Shown: positions 1 to 11,970, counted from the first letter of the stretch. The stretch is 64,000 nt of DNA from Trema orientale (GCA_002914845.1 JXTC01000514.1:149060-213059); one strand, 5' to 3'. Made by a program: numbers and translations. Notes: generated by a model not told the origin, from the letters alone.

Positions 1-809
1 GGAACTATGGGAATTTGTTCTCTTGTACCACCCGAAGATTATGTTATATATATTTGATTCTTGAGTGATGCGAGATATTGTGGCTTAATTATCTAATGAC
101 TATAGTAATTTAAGTAGTTAGAAAGATGTGCACATTATTTAATGTTATTTCTCTCTCTATCTTTTATAATGAAAAGATGTACATGATAAATTTTAATTGG
201 ACAATAAAAATATATAGAGATGGGTTTAAAAAAAAAAATACATGCTGAAATGGTGTTGAATATATGTATATATATTTGACACTTTGAGCGAAGCAAGACC
301 ATGGAACTATAGGATTTTGCTCGTATAGATTTTCACTAATAAAGTAATGCTATGAGACTCCAGTAATCATAATATAAATAAACATAAGAGAACCTTTTTT
401 TTTCATATCTATTCATCTATTTACTTATATATTTAAGCATAAAATAACATAATTGCTCTAATCTAACGATATACTAAGTCAAATAAAAACACATTTAAAA
501 TAAATTAGAATTACATTTAGAATAATATTTTGTCAACAAAAGTGAAACCGATCCATTTAAGTAAACGTGTTATGGAGATTATTTTGGGTTAAATGGATTA
601 GCATGAAATCCACATATTCATTGCTCTTGTTATATTTATACATGTCAAAAATGAAATGCAATTTTCAATTCGGAGTTAAAATTGTCAGCCTATTTATCAT
701 TCATCTACAAACTCTTTAGAATTCTTTTTTTATAAACAAGTAAATATGACTTTAAAGGCTAAAGTTGTATGACAACTTATTTACTTTATATTATGTCCAA
801 CCTAATTCG

Positions 810-1205
810 GGGTTAAGTAGACAATTACTATTTTTTTCAAATGTTTAACTAAATTTACCACCACTATTAGATTCTACCACTTTTGAGAGAGAATTAGTCA
901 AGAATCTGTCAACAATTCATTAAGAATCCGTTAAGAATCCATCAAGAATATATCAAGATCACCACTGATATCAAGTATTTGTCAATAATCCGTCAAAAAT
1001 CCATCAAGATTGTCAAGAATCCGTCAAGAATCCATCAAGAACCTGTCAAGATCGCTGCAAATGTCAAGAATTCATCAAGCATCCATCAAAATCGTCAAGA
1101 ATCCGTCAAAAATTCATCAAGAATTCATTTTAAAAAAGTAGTATGGTGGTAGATTTAATTAATGAGGAAATAAAAGTGGTATACAACTAATTTATTCCCT
1201 AATTC
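810..1205. mobile_element. MITE-like inverted-repeat element with internal minisatellite
   Basis: The left flank reads AAATTTACCACCACTATTAG and soon after CTACCACTTTT. The right flank, read on the other strand, carries ATTAAATCTACCACCATACT followed by ACTTTTTT. These imperfect inverted arms enclose the repeat array at 897-1131. No open frame is present. The superfamily cannot be assigned because the exact ends and target duplication are unclear. Confidence 0.5.
897..1131. repeat. minisatellite, 10-11 bp unit near GTCAAGAATCC
   Basis: About twenty degenerate copies of a unit close to TCAAGAATCCG/A (variants TCAAGATCG, TCAAAAATCCA) follow one another. Unit boundaries drift and some units are interrupted, so this is an old, diverged array. 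Confidence 0.85.
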
Positions 1206-1326
1206 GATTAGCGTATCCTAGTGAGGGCGCAGGAGTAGGACTACTAACACTTTGAATTTGAAATATATTTTATGAGTCTTTTATTTGTGGTAACACTATG
1301 ATTTTGAAGTTCAAAACCCAAAAAAG

Positions 1327-1765
1327 GAGAAATTTACTCATAGTACCCATTTTTAAAACTTATTTTCATATATACATGTTTTTAATTTTTCTTTCAAAAA
1401 TACTTATTTTTTTGGTCCACATTTCATATACAAAATATGAGTGGTCCATATTTACAATATAAATTTTATGCATGAGGTACACATTTCATGTATAAAATAT
1501 GAATGGTATAAATTTACAATGTAAATGTTTATCACTGTTTATATTTTTTATTATAAATTTGACCTATGGAATACATTTTAAATATATGCTAATTTTTTAT
1601 ATAATTTTTATTCATGAAATGTAGAACACGGTATGTAAAACAGTGAGAGTCTACATTTCTAAAAAAGTGGGTATAAAAACAAGTATTTATAAAATAAAAA
1701 TAAAAAACATGTATTTATGAAAATATAGTTTTAAAAACGAATATTTATGAACTTTTTCAAAAAAA
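1327..1765 (+). mobile_element. AT-rich long-TIR element, copy A
   Basis: The left arm contains TTTTTAAAACTTATTTTCAT. The right arm read on the minus strand gives TTTTTAAAACTATATTTTCA, so the ends are inverted repeats of some 40-50 bp. The same sequence recurs in inverse orientation at 31883-32266, and a diverged relative lies at about 32620-33189. It is noncoding, so probably a non-autonomous DNA transposon. The superfamily is unknown. Confidence 0.6.
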
Positions 1766-2561
1766 ACTTAGTTTGGTACAAAGCCAAAGTAGGATCCCAA
1801 TTAATTATATTAGGAAAAAAAAAATTACTTCGGGCTTGCTTGCCGGATTCACTTTTTATTTTCTATTTTTTGTTTTTTAAATAGAAAAATAGAAAAAAAA
1901 TTTGGAAGTTTGCTTGACAACTTATTTTTGTTTTTTTTTCTAAAAGCTGTTTCAAAAAATTTCAAAAAAAAGGTGGTAAAAAAAAATTTGTAATACCTTT
2001 AGTTTTTAAAATAAATTTAAAAAATAAGAGAGCATATAAATATTTATACACAAGTATATACATACATATATGTATATATATACACAAATATAAATTTATA
2101 TGACTTTCTTTTTGATTATTTGCACTTTATTATTTTTGAAAACAAATAGTAAAATAAAATTTGTCAAACATATTCCTCGTTTATGAAAATTAAAAATCAA
2201 AATAAAATTTTTTCTACTTTAAATTTATTTAAATAAAAAATTAGAAATAAATCCGAAAAAGAAGCCCTTCATATTCCCATATTCCGTACGGAACTTGAAG
2301 AAGGCTTTGCGATGAGTCAATGACGGGTACGAATGAGAGCCCAACAGGTATATATAACATTTTTTTTTGAGAGAAGGTATATATAACATTTAAATGGGCT
2401 GTACGTCAGTCTCTGGAGATGCACCAATAAGAACCTGCCATGTGTACAGGAATAAGAATTTGGCATATACGTAAAGCAATATAATTTTGGAAGGTTACCT
2501 TAATGGCTTAATCCGGATTAGTGGTAACATACGCGGCGAAGGGACCCTCTAAACCCAAGCC

Positions 2562-2568
2562 TATATAA
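2562..2568 (+). promoter_or_regulatory. candidate TATA box of the S6 kinase gene
   Basis: TATATAA lies in a GC-richer stretch, with a CT-rich leader beginning some 30 bases later (about 2595-2640). A 5' UTR intron may run from the GT at about 2645 to an AG near 3071-3080, just after a long T tract. That intron is inferred from splice-like sequence only. Confidence 0.5.
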
Positions 2569-3308
2569 CGTAACTTCACTCCCCGGTTTGCTCAAACCTC
2601 AGAGCATCTCTGTTCTATTCTATTCATCGTATTCTCCATATTAAGGTTCAGTCTCAATCCTGTTTTTGTTTTTGTTTTTTAGTTTTTTTTTTTTTGTTGT
2701 TTAGCCTGGTTAGATCTTTTTTTTTTTGTTTTCGATAAATTTATTTATCAATTCTTATTGAAAAGGAAAATTTCTTATTCGAATTGTTTATGGTAAAGAG
2801 TCAAGAGATCATGTGCTCTATAAAATTGTTTTAAGTCCGATGCTTGATAAGTCCTGTGAAAGACTTCTATATATGTGATCAATCATTGTTTTAAGTTAGT
2901 TAAGAACATTCTTTAAATAAGAAGATACCCAGTTATCAATTTTAAGCTAATTATTTATAGAATGTTTTGGTTTATTTTTCCTAAGGTTATGGACAGATGG
3001 TTTGGATTTTTTGGCTAGAAAGAACTAACTATCCCTTTTTTTTTTTTTTTTTTTGTCGTCTTGAAATACAGCACTTTCAGTTTGATATTAATGAATTCAA
3101 AGAGTACTTCTATCTCCATATTTTCATTCAAATGTGGAGATAAACTCTTTGTGGGAACTCCTATTTCCTACCAAAACTTCGAGTTACTCAAGGCAATTGT
3201 TAGGCGTCCATCGTCGTCGGTTCGGATTTTCGAGTCTTTTGGAGAATTCCATCTGTAGTAATGGATATTTTGTAAGCAGAAGCGTACACATTACCATCAT
3301 AAACAAGA

Positions 3309-5264
3309 TGGTGTCATCTCAAGTAGCATGCTTAGCCAGGAACCACATTGAGAAGGTGCTTCTTCCAGCCGGACTTCCTGAGGACTTTTCTGATATTTTT
3401 GGTCCTCTTCCGGGTCAACCTTCATTGGAAGCAATATCTGGTGACTCTGCTGTTATCTACAGCCACTCCCAATCCTTGTTGGGTCCCATAACTTGTGTTA
3501 ATAAGTTGGTGAACGAGCTCACTTTATATGAGACAGAGTATGATTCATTGGAGAAGCATACTGATCCTGCCTCTGATGATGATCTGCATCCAGAACATCA
3601 GAGTGTGGGACTCGAAGATTTTGAAGTTCTGAAGGTTGTCGGTCAAGGCGCTTTTGGAAAGGTTTATCAGGTGAGGAGGAGTGGTACTTCTGAAATTTAT
3701 GCAATGAAGGTCATAAGGAAGGATAAGATTTTGGAGAAAAATCTTGCCAAGTACGTGAAATCAGAGAGGGATATACTAGCAAAAGTGAATCATCCCTTCA
3801 TAGTGCAGCTCAGATACTCATTTCAGGTAATGTCATGCCAAGTCAAACTATAGTGAAAGTTGATTTTACAGCTTTCGAGATATTTATTCAGTGACAGCCT
3901 AAACTAGATTCTTTGTGGTTGGATTAACTTAACCAGGAGCTGTGATCAATTAGCTTTTCTTGTTATATGGATTGTAACATGAAAACTTATCTCTTTTGCA
4001 GACCAAATATAGATTGTACCTTGTGCTAGATTTCATCAATGGTGGGCACCTTTTCTTTCAACTTTATCACCAAGGCCTGTTAAGGTAGAGTTGTTTATTG
4101 GTTAGATATGATTTCTGATGCATTATGATTTCAGCATGGAGCCGTTTGTTTAATCTTGACATTTTTCTTTTCAGAGAGGATTTGGCGCGTCTTTACACTG
4201 CTGAGATTGTTTCCGCTGTTTCACATCTTCATGAGAATGGCATANGATGCCGATGGCCATGTAAGATCACGAAACTTAGTACCCCATAATACTGCATGTG
4301 TGTCCTCCTTTATGTTTAACTTACCATTACCTAATCCAAAATTCTTTCCATGTTTTGGTTTTCTTCATGCTTGATTCCAGGTAATGTTGACTGACTTTGG
4401 CCTGGCAAAACAATTTGATGCGAATAATATGAGATCAAATTCTGTGTGTGGAACCTTAGAGTATATGCCGCCGGAGATTGTTCAGGGGCGGAGCCATGAC
4501 AAGGCTGCGGATTGGTGGTGCGTAGGGATTCTCCTTTATGAAATGCTCACTGGGAAGGTAGCTCTGCACTATAATGCTATACAAGTTTAAGTTATGTGAG
4601 ATAAGACATGTTCTTGGCTATTAATTGTCACGTTCTGAGAATCATATAGAACAACAGAATATTAATGATGATCACCATATTGACTTATCTTTATTACCTT
4701 ATGGAACACATCTAATTATTGTTGCTGTTCTTGCAGCCTCCATTTACTGGTGGAAACAGACAGAAAATACAGGAGAAGATAGTAAAAGACAAGATCAAGC
4801 TGCCAGCATTTTTGACCAGTGAAGCACATTCACTATTGAAAGGGGTAAGTAAACGACTTCTGGTCTTGCCTTTTGATATGTTTATAAGCAATACACTATA
4901 CATCAAACTCAGCCACTAATTTAAAGTTCCTTTGACTTATTTTGTGTAATTTTTTTGTTTTCAGTTTCTTCAAAAAGATGCAAGCAGGCGCCTTGGCAAC
5001 GGACCAAATGGTAGTGCGGACGTAAAAAAGCACAAATGGTTCTATACAATCAACTGGACAAAATTGGAGGCTCGGAAAATCAAGCCAAGCTTTCTTCCCA
5101 AAGTTGCTGGAAAGCTTTGCGTGGCCAACTTTGAGGAACACTGGACCAAAATGGCCTTGGTGGAATCTCCAGCTTCTAGTCCAAAATTCAGTGAAAACCC
5201 CTTTAAGAGATTCAGTTATGTCAGAACTGCAGCATGTCCTTCCCTTAAGAGGAGTGTTTTATAG
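3309..5264 (+). CDS. S6K: ribosomal protein S6 kinase (AGC kinase, AtS6K1/2 type)
   Basis: Serine/threonine kinase of the TOR pathway that phosphorylates ribosomal protein S6. Six coding exons: 3309-3826, 4002-4085, 4175-4260, 4381-4557, 4737-4844, 4965-5264, all with GT-AG borders and matching phases. The start is set at MVSSQ, the N terminus of Arabidopsis S6Ks; the frame is open further upstream but that part looks like leader. Visible parts: a TOS-like FSDIFGP segment near residue 27, glycine loop GQGAFG near 111, catalytic Lys in YAMKV near 134, DFGLA, T-loop NSVCGTLEYMPPEI with the PDK1-site Ser, ADWW and GILLYEMLTGK, and a C-terminal hydrophobic motif NPFKRFSYVR carrying the TOR-site Ser (Thr in Arabidopsis). 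The catalytic loop (HRDLKPEN in relatives) is absent exactly at the single N at 4245. Phase needs a multiple of three missing bases there, and 36 fits. Expected length about 435 residues, near the 465 of AtS6K1. Confidence 0.95.
4245..4245. other. single N: collapsed gap inside S6K exon 3
   Basis: Exon 3 goes from HLHENGI straight to DADGHV with one N between. All S6Ks have about twelve residues here, including the HRDLKPEN catalytic loop. Flanking codons stay in phase if 36 bases are missing. This is an assembly artefact rather than a pseudokinase. Confidence 0.9.
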
Positions 5265-7525
5265 GATTTCTTTGCTAGCAGCATGTCAGACCGGCTAGCC
5301 TGTGAATGGTTCAAGTAACAAATCATTTCAAGCTGGAATATTAGATCAGGTGTGTGGCAAGTTATTAAGACTAACATGCTATAAAAGTTATGTATTCAGT
5401 TAGCTGATTCTGATTATTAAAAATAGCAGAAAGTAAAGACGGAATGTATACAAAAAGTTACATTGAAGAGTGTCACGGCTGAATTCTGTTGATAGATTTT
5501 ATTTGACATGACTTGATGTAAACCATTCTTGCCTAAGGAAAAATAAAATAAAATAAAATCAATCTAGCTCGGAATTAGAGGATCCACCATTTCTAGGTTT
5601 CTATATCCTCGCCTGTACACTTGACCAAGAATGTTATAAACCAATATAGGCCTCTATACAGACATGGCTTAATATAGGTTCTCCATAATGTCTGAAGAGG
5701 ACAAATTAAGGAACACCGAGCTTAAAAAACTAAAGAAGAACAGAGTTAACTCTGAAATAAAGTGGAAACTTACATTCAAGTTAATTACTATAAACCAAAC
5801 AGGTTCACAGACATAAGAAATATAAGAAAATTGTTTAGCTATATATGCAAACTAATGAAACAAGAAACAGTTTGATATGTCACACCCAGAATCCAAAAGA
5901 CCAGTGAAAAAGAAAGTAACTTTGTAGTCTGATGCTTTTTCCTTCGTGGTGATGATTGATGATGATGATGATATTATAGAGACGGCCAGAAAAGATTGAA
6001 TCTTTGGAAATGCCATGCAGAGTGAAGAACATGTTTTTGACTATTTACTATCTCTTTCTACAATTACATAAACTAAATCACCCTACCCTACCCCACTCTA
6101 CCCTACCCTACCTAGGGGTGATAGTTCGAGTTACGACACGACAACACGACACGAACACGACACGATTTTTTACAGGTTAGAGTCGAAGAAAAATGGTGTG
6201 AGTCGGGTTCGGTTTGACCAGCCTGACACAAATAAAAAAACGGGTCGGGTTTGTGTCAAACCGCTTGACTCGAACTTGACCCGTTTGACTCGCCAACAAA
6301 TATATATATATAATTAAATTATAAAAATATTTTTTATTTAATTTGTTTATGACTATTATTATAGATATACTTAATTTTTACCATGTAAGTGTTTGGGATT
6401 ATAAGTTATTAATTATGTTTATAAATTACCTCTAATTTATTTATTTTAAAATAAGACAATAATAGTTTTAGAAAAAGAAAATATAAATAAAAAAAATATG
6501 AGTCATAGCGGGTTAAAAACGGATTGACGGTCAAAATCAGATTGTAGGTTGGATGTTATTCACCAAAACGGGTTGTGTGGGTCCAGGGGTTGCAACAGTA
6601 ATTACAAACGTATGGCAGCTTGATTTCGATTGGCCTCTGATCAACTTTTGTTGATCTTTTTGAGCTTTTCTTGGACATGTTTGGGGTAACGGGGGTTAGA
6701 ATCTTGAAATATGGATTGGAGATAGTGAGCTGGAAAAGACGATCAAGAGTAGTTGTTCGAGATTAGAGAGTTGGTTGGTTGTAGAGTACACTCCCTATAG
6801 TCCCTACTCAAATAGGTATTAAATAGTACTAACGGCCATAATCCAATGTTGCTCTTTTTAAGTTCGTAAATTATGAAAAATAAAAAAAAATGGAAACTTT
6901 TTTGAGAAGAGTGGGAAGTTAAATTTAATGTAGATCATGAGGAGTATATTTAGTATTCCTTTGTTTAATTATCTAATTAACATATTTTAATAAAATTTAT
7001 GGTGCTAACGAACATCTTATTTCCACATAACCATTAATTATCAGAATAGAAACAAACAAAAATAAAAAGGTAAAAACTAGAGAAGTCAATTCATATTACA
7101 AGTGTTCGTCAGGGAAAAAAAATCATATTATAAGTGAGGGATGGAGCTGGGATTATTATTTAGTGGGGACAAAATTTGCATTTTATCTATTCCGTGGGAG
7201 CAAGCTATTTTATAATTTTTTTCTCTATTTTTGAATGAGCCGACTTAGTGTATAATTTAGGTTAAAAAACTATTAATACATTTAAAAATTAAGTTCTATT
7301 GAACAATTAAGTGTTCTTTTAAAAAAAAAAAAAAGTAAAATTGAGCCCCCACTGACTATAATGTCACTAGCAACATTACAAACACCACCAATAAAAATCA
7401 AATATAAACTATGGCTATTAGAGGGGGGGAGACGAAGAATATAAAAAAATAAACTAAAACAGAGTACGTAAGGTGCCATGCATCCTTATGAATATTATCA
7501 CAAACACCTTATAAAAGGCTACAGG
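5265..7525. other. S6K 3' UTR and intergenic DNA
   Basis: The S6K 3' UTR probably ends near the AAATAAAATAAAATAAAATC run (5539-5560). A CCCTA-rich simple repeat lies at 6080-6112 and a hAT-type MITE fragment follows. The rest shows nothing recognisable. Confidence 0.6.
6113..6600 (+). mobile_element. hAT-type MITE, partial
   Basis: Begins TAGGGGTGATAG and continues with the CGACACGACAACACGACACG and CGGGTCGGGTT stretches typical of a common plant hAT MITE. No matching CACCCCTA end is seen on the right, so the right border is approximate and the copy looks truncated. A related fragment is at 33205-33385. Confidence 0.5.
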
Positions 7526-8246
7526 CTACGGCATCGCATTATCTCTTTCGAACGGCACCTTTATTCGCAACCAGAAACCAAAACGCCGCACAAGTTGTGT
7601 CGTACGAGGGCCCATTACCACCATATCATTCTCAGCAACCCATGACTTCCTTTCATACATATTGTCAAACTCAAATGTCGTAGGTACGATAGTAGGACTA
7701 GGATCACTCAACACAAAGCTCGTGTTCAACCCAGGTGCCATTCCTCGTATTTGACCATCTTGAGGTACTGATAAAGACGATCTATGTGGATATTCAAACA
7801 GTGTTATATTCCTAGATATAACATTGTGTACATGCGTAAACGAGCATTATGCATACATATGAGCTGTTTGAAAAAAATGTCAATATGAGTTATATTGTGT
7901 TTTAGTTTATATATACGTGAAGGAAGAAGTGCCCATTATACATGGCAACAGATTCTTCCATTGACATTCCTTTGGTGGCAAAAATCTGAAGCATTTCTTT
8001 GACTCCAATGGTGGAAGGAGGAGGAAGAAGAAGAAGACGAGCATTGGCAAGTAATTCATGGTCGGAGTGACTGAGGAGTCTGGGCGTCTATACGAGGGCC
8101 TTTAGAGGTTGCCATTGCCTCACGTGCCGCCAATATGAGGATTCCAGCTCAAGAAAAGAAACTTGGTTAGGACAACCATGGATTTCACAAGGTTGATTGT
8201 TTTTTGACCATTTTGGTGGATCAACGAGAATAGAAGCGTCACAGCC
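7526..8246 (-). pseudogene. class III peroxidase pseudogene (PER29-like), fragmentary
   Basis: Read on the minus strand the segment starts at a splice-acceptor-like TTTCAG followed by GCDASILVDPP, the place where class III peroxidases carry a conserved intron. Further on come ILAAREAMATSKGPRID, then LANARLLLPPPSTIGVKEM with QIFATKGMSMEESVA, and finally PTTFEFDNMY and GPRTTQLVRRF before a stop at 7526. These blocks are in peroxidase order but in different frames, and the proximal-haem histidine block (normally MGAHTLG) is scrambled to MYNGH. The first exon with the distal HFHDCF motif is not visible. Functional peroxidases are secreted haem enzymes of about 320-350 residues; this one cannot encode one. 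The peroxidase 29 affinity rests on memory of family motifs. Confidence 0.8.
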
Positions 8247-8802
8247 CTGAAATTGGTTGACCGTTAAGATCACCTGAGAAATTTGACCATATGGACAGGA
8301 CAGCACGCATTCGTATTTATAGGCTGTTTATGTCAGCAGTAAGTCGCCCCTTTACCTTAATACAATTTCTTGAATTTGTGCAAGTCACGTAACTTTGACT
8401 AGTACATGATACAAAATGGTACTAAAAAGATTGTTGAACATATCTATAAACGACTGTAGAACTGTAGAGGGTATATATCATGTGCTAAAAGCCTAAAACA
8501 ATCGTATGTATCCCACTTTTTTTTTTCCCCCCTAATAAAGTATATCAGAAATATTTTTTTTCTCCTAGGTGGGAAAACCTTCATAGATATAAAAACTAGC
8601 CAAACAAAAATCCGTGTACAAATTTTCAGTCGTTATACAACGCAAGAAACTGTATATAATTCTAAAACTTGCTTAGTGTAGAAATTCAAAATGTTAAAGT
8701 CTAAAACCTTATACAGCAAACTCAGGATGAAATGGAAGAAATGCAAAATAAAAATTAAAAACAAAATCCTAAAGCCATGAATTGTCTTCTCATCAGGGAT
8801 CC
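8247..8802. other. spacer between two pseudogenes
   Basis: No gene or repeat is recognised. Exon 1 of the eroded peroxidase would be expected here on the minus strand but I do not see it. Confidence 0.5.
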
Positions 8803-11076
8803 TTATAAATTAGGTGTGGGCACAACCCAAATCGGAGGTCGGCTAGCCATTTTAAGAAGAGCGGCTGGCTCCATAGAGTAATGCAGTTTGAAGCTCTGGC
8901 TCTCAACTTCGTACATACCTATATCAGAAATATAAGGTTTGGAAGTAGGGGTGTTCGAAAAAACTGTCAAACCGTGGAAACCGTCCAATCCAATCCAAAC
9001 CGCTCAATTCGTGCGGTTTTTTTTCTTAAATGACCGGTTACGGATTAGAAAATATGAAAACCGACTTGGCCGGTTTGGTTTTCAGTTTTAGAAAAATTCG
9101 GTCGGATTCAAACCGAACCGGCCAATAAATTTATATATGTATTTTTTTTAAATGTATATTAATAGTTAAAAATTTAAGCTCATTCATTCTAATTGAGTAA
9201 TGATTACTCTTAGCTTATTTAGGACTATGTTACTTAAGACTCTTATGATATTTTAGATTTTAACTCTTATAGTTATGATATGTTTAAGATTAAATACTTT
9301 AAGTTTACTATTCAATTTGATTACGTTGTAAGTTGTAACTAAAATTTAAGTTTACTATGACTTTCAATTTAGTTATATCTTTTAACTATGTTATAGTTTC
9401 GTTTTATATTTGAACTTTATATTTTAGATGAAATATGATTATGATATGAGCTTAGTTGATATTGTATTAATTCAAATTTTTTAAGTTTTCAAACCGCGAA
9501 AACCGCCCAAACTAGCCGCAAAAATGTAGGTGCAGTTTGGCCATTTTGAATCGACAAACTCAAACCGCACGGATTGGTAAACCGACCAAACTGCACATTC
9601 GGATTGGTTTCTGGATTGACGATATAGACCGTCCAAACCGGCCATGAACACCCCTATTTGGAAGTACCGAACATATCATCTTCGTCGTGAGTGAAGTAGG
9701 TACAATTCGGTTGACATCCAGTGAAATTTGAAGCCAAAACAGGTATGGAAGAATTGTCACCTAAGAACAAGGCAACATCACCAAGACTTTCTATTTCAAC
9801 CCACTCTCCTTCTTCTTCGTCAAAATCTAGCCAAAGAAAATGTCTTTCTGCCAGCAAAAGTTCTCCATATGCTTCCACAAGATATCTCTTACTACTCGTT
9901 ATGGTAGTGTAACTATCACACTCAAACGATGGGTTCTCGGGAGTAATGAACTCTACAGTTGAATCTCCCGACTTAGTAACACCGAAAGACATAAGTTCAC
10001 CAAGATAACTTAGGGCATAAAATATTTGATCCTTACAATACAAAATGTCGTCGATTGGCACACAGTCAATTAATTTTAGTCCATGTTTTGTCTTTACCAA
10101 GTCTAATCAAAGCCACCTGGCAACGTTCTCCAAATATCACCACGATTGTGCATTCATTTGCATTTTCTAGTGGGTCGGCCGTTATTACAACTTTTTGAAC
10201 GTGATGATCACAGTGTTCAGGAGGGTCATATGGCTCATGATTGTCATCTGACCCAAAATCCTCATCTGGTTCAACTGGATCATCTTCTATCTCCGGATTT
10301 TCTAGCTGAGGAGGTAATTGAGGTTCTAGCTCATATTCATCAGGAGGAAAGAGACGTGGAAGGCAAATACTTGCGTGAGCACTATTTGCTTGATCAAGCA
10401 TAGAAAAAGGTTTATATAGCGTTAACGTGTAGTCTTTGTTTATAGTGGTCAACCATCCTTTTGAGGAGCCACTAAATCGCTTACCATATGGAATTGATAC
10501 TTTTAACTTTGAGAATTTGTCATCCATAGCATTGTATATACTCCATGCATGATCTTCTTCAGTGGGGACTAAAAGCACTGGAATTTGGTGATCATATGAA
10601 ATTTCAATGCATCTAATTATGTCATTTACTGCTCAATGCCATGATCTACAAACAACGTCAAAGCGCAAATAGTCTATGGAGGATTCCAGTTTCTCCAAAA
10701 TTGAATCCACTAGATGTTTTGGAAGCTCTGCCCAATCTATCCAAAAAAAAAAAAATCTTTTAATTAACACATATGTAAAAGTGATCATATATAAATACAA
10801 AAAGATATTTGTGTTAGGTTAAAAAAAATTAAAATAATATAATCTATCAGTCTCATGACGATCCAATTTAAAAAATATAATGGAGTCTAAGCATGTGGTA
10901 AACGAATATGTAAAAGACTAAAAGTGATCATACATGCAAAATTTAAGCTTCATATCTAATAATGATCGAAAAGTAATTTCTTACTAAAATTTCTCACTGT
11001 CTCACGAACGCTAAACCTAACCGATGCATGCATGATATCAAAGTAAGGAAAATACTAGATACATACCTGTCAACAT
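8803..11076 (-). pseudogene. F-box/DUF295 (KIB1-4 beta-propeller) pseudogene split by a MITE
   Basis: Exon 1 is the 10-base piece 11067-11076 (ATG TTG ACA G). An intron occupies 10737-11066, and exon 2 runs from 10736 to the stop at 8803. The spliced start reads MLTDWAELPKHLVDSILEKL, an F-box, then VCRSWH. Next come the propeller with YGKRFSGSSKGW, an acidic linker, GKDKTWT, DDILYCKDQIFYAL and the family's typical C-terminal PPIWVVPTPNL. Intact members are SCF substrate-recognition subunits of about 350-400 residues. Three lesions are visible: a TGA right after SWH in the F-box (10633-10635), a frame change near 10070-10095 after TWT, and a 711-bp hAT-type MITE in the C-terminal region (8946-9656). 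Its 8-bp target duplication encodes part of the TSK junction. Without the element the frame would read DMFGTSKPYISDIG. Confidence 0.9.
8938..9664. mobile_element. hAT-type MITE with 8-bp target site duplication
   Basis: The element proper is 8946-9656 (711 bp). It starts TAGGGGTGTTCG and ends TGAACACCCCTA, so the TIR is TAGGGGTGTTC. The 8-bp duplication TTTGGAAG lies on both sides (8938-8945 and 9657-9664) without mismatch. Subterminal parts are rich in AAACCG/CGGTTT motifs, the middle is AT-rich, and there is no transposase. TIR and duplication length identify the hAT superfamily. Confidence 0.95.
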
Positions 11077-11252
11077 TGTTGTCGAAATAGAAAATTCACA
11101 GAAAGGATTTTTGAGCTGCTTTCTTGAATGAAAAACAATAATAAAGCAAATTGGTTAGATGGGAATGGGATGCTTAAGTCCTTATTTTTTATTTTTCTTT
11201 TTTGAGAGGAAAGGGATGCTTAAATCATTTGTATGTATATATATATATATAT

Positions 11253-11494
11253 GGGGCACCAATCCAGTAGGCATTTTTTTCTTTTTACCTATGCATAGGT
11301 ATCAATTGGACTAATGAAAATTTTTTTTGCACTTTTTTATATTAAAAAATAGGAGAGAAAAAAAGCATTAATGATGCACGTCTTTTCATGTATTTTATTT
11401 TAGTCATTAGATCATTGTTAAATGATGATCCAATGGCTAGAAAAAAAATACCTACACATAGGTAGGAAAAAAAAAAACCTACCAGATTGGCAAC
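11253..11494 (+). mobile_element. AT-microsatellite-flanked MITE, copy 1
   Basis: Starts GGGGCACCAATCCAGTAGGC and ends CCTACCAGATTGGCAAC, imperfect inverted repeats. The core carries CATTAATGATGCACGTCTTT and GATGATCCAATGGCTAG. An AT dinucleotide run borders it on both sides, shared on the right with copy 2. Noncoding, about 240 bp. Confidence 0.85.
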
Positions 11495-11508
11495 ATATAT
11501 ATATATAT

Positions 11509-11750
11509 GAGCACCAATCCAGTAGGTATTTTTTTTTTTATCTATGCATAGGTATCAATTGGGCCAATGAAAATTTTTTTTACACATTTTTTTATATTAA
11601 AAAATAGGAGAGAGAAAAAGCATTAATGATGCACGTCTTTTCATGCATTTCATTTTAGCCATTAGATCATTATTAGATGATGATCCAATTGCTAGAAAAA
11701 AAAATACCTACACATAGGTAGAAAAAAAAATACCTACCGGATTGGCAACC
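11509..11750 (+). mobile_element. AT-microsatellite-flanked MITE, copy 2
   Basis: Same element and orientation as copy 1, separated from it only by (AT)n. Ends are GAGCACCAATCCAGTAGGTA and TACCTACCGGATTGGCAACC. It closely matches copy 1 throughout, so the pair may be a duplication through the AT run or two insertions into one microsatellite. Confidence 0.85.
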
Positions 11751-11805
11751 ATATATATATATGTATACTTCTATCAAAGAAGTTTGTCGAGTTAGACTAC
11801 AATTC

Positions 11806-11970
11806 TTAGAGCCCGTTTGGGATAACTTTTTAGAATAACTAGTGGGTCCATGCTTGATTAAAAAGATCTTCTTATTAAAAGAAGATCTTCTGACAATTCA
11901 TTCATACACCCTCCAAAAGTAACTTTTGGACTTCAAAAGATCTTTAGAAATTATGCCAAACAGGTCCTAC
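11806..11970. mobile_element. small MITE with GCCCGTTTGG ends
   Basis: The left end TTAGAGCCCGTTTGG and right end CCAAACAGGTCCTAC form an imperfect inverted repeat of about 15 bp. The interior has GAAGATCTTC palindromes and AAAAGTAACTTTTGG. The pattern is typical of short plant MITEs; superfamily not assigned. Confidence 0.6.

Larger units (their letters stand above)
1..2560. other. intergenic, AT-rich, element-filled
   Basis: No coding gene is visible. The stretch holds an inverted-repeat element with an internal minisatellite (about 810-1205), an AT-rich inverted-repeat element (about 1327-1765), long A/T runs, and from about 2300 the proximal promoter of the S6 kinase gene. Confidence 0.7.

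Noticed and set aside
3134-3308. Longer N terminus for the S6 kinase from an upstream ATG in the same frame
   Set aside because: The extension has no family resemblance, and MVSSQ at 3309 is the known N terminus of plant S6Ks.
4175-4260. S6K as a natural pseudokinase lacking the catalytic loop
   Set aside because: The missing block coincides with an N, the phase is kept, and RPL10 shows the same artefact.
6080-6112. Interstitial telomere repeat suggested by CCCTACCCTACC
   Set aside because: The unit is CCCTA, not the plant CCCTAAA; it is a short simple repeat.
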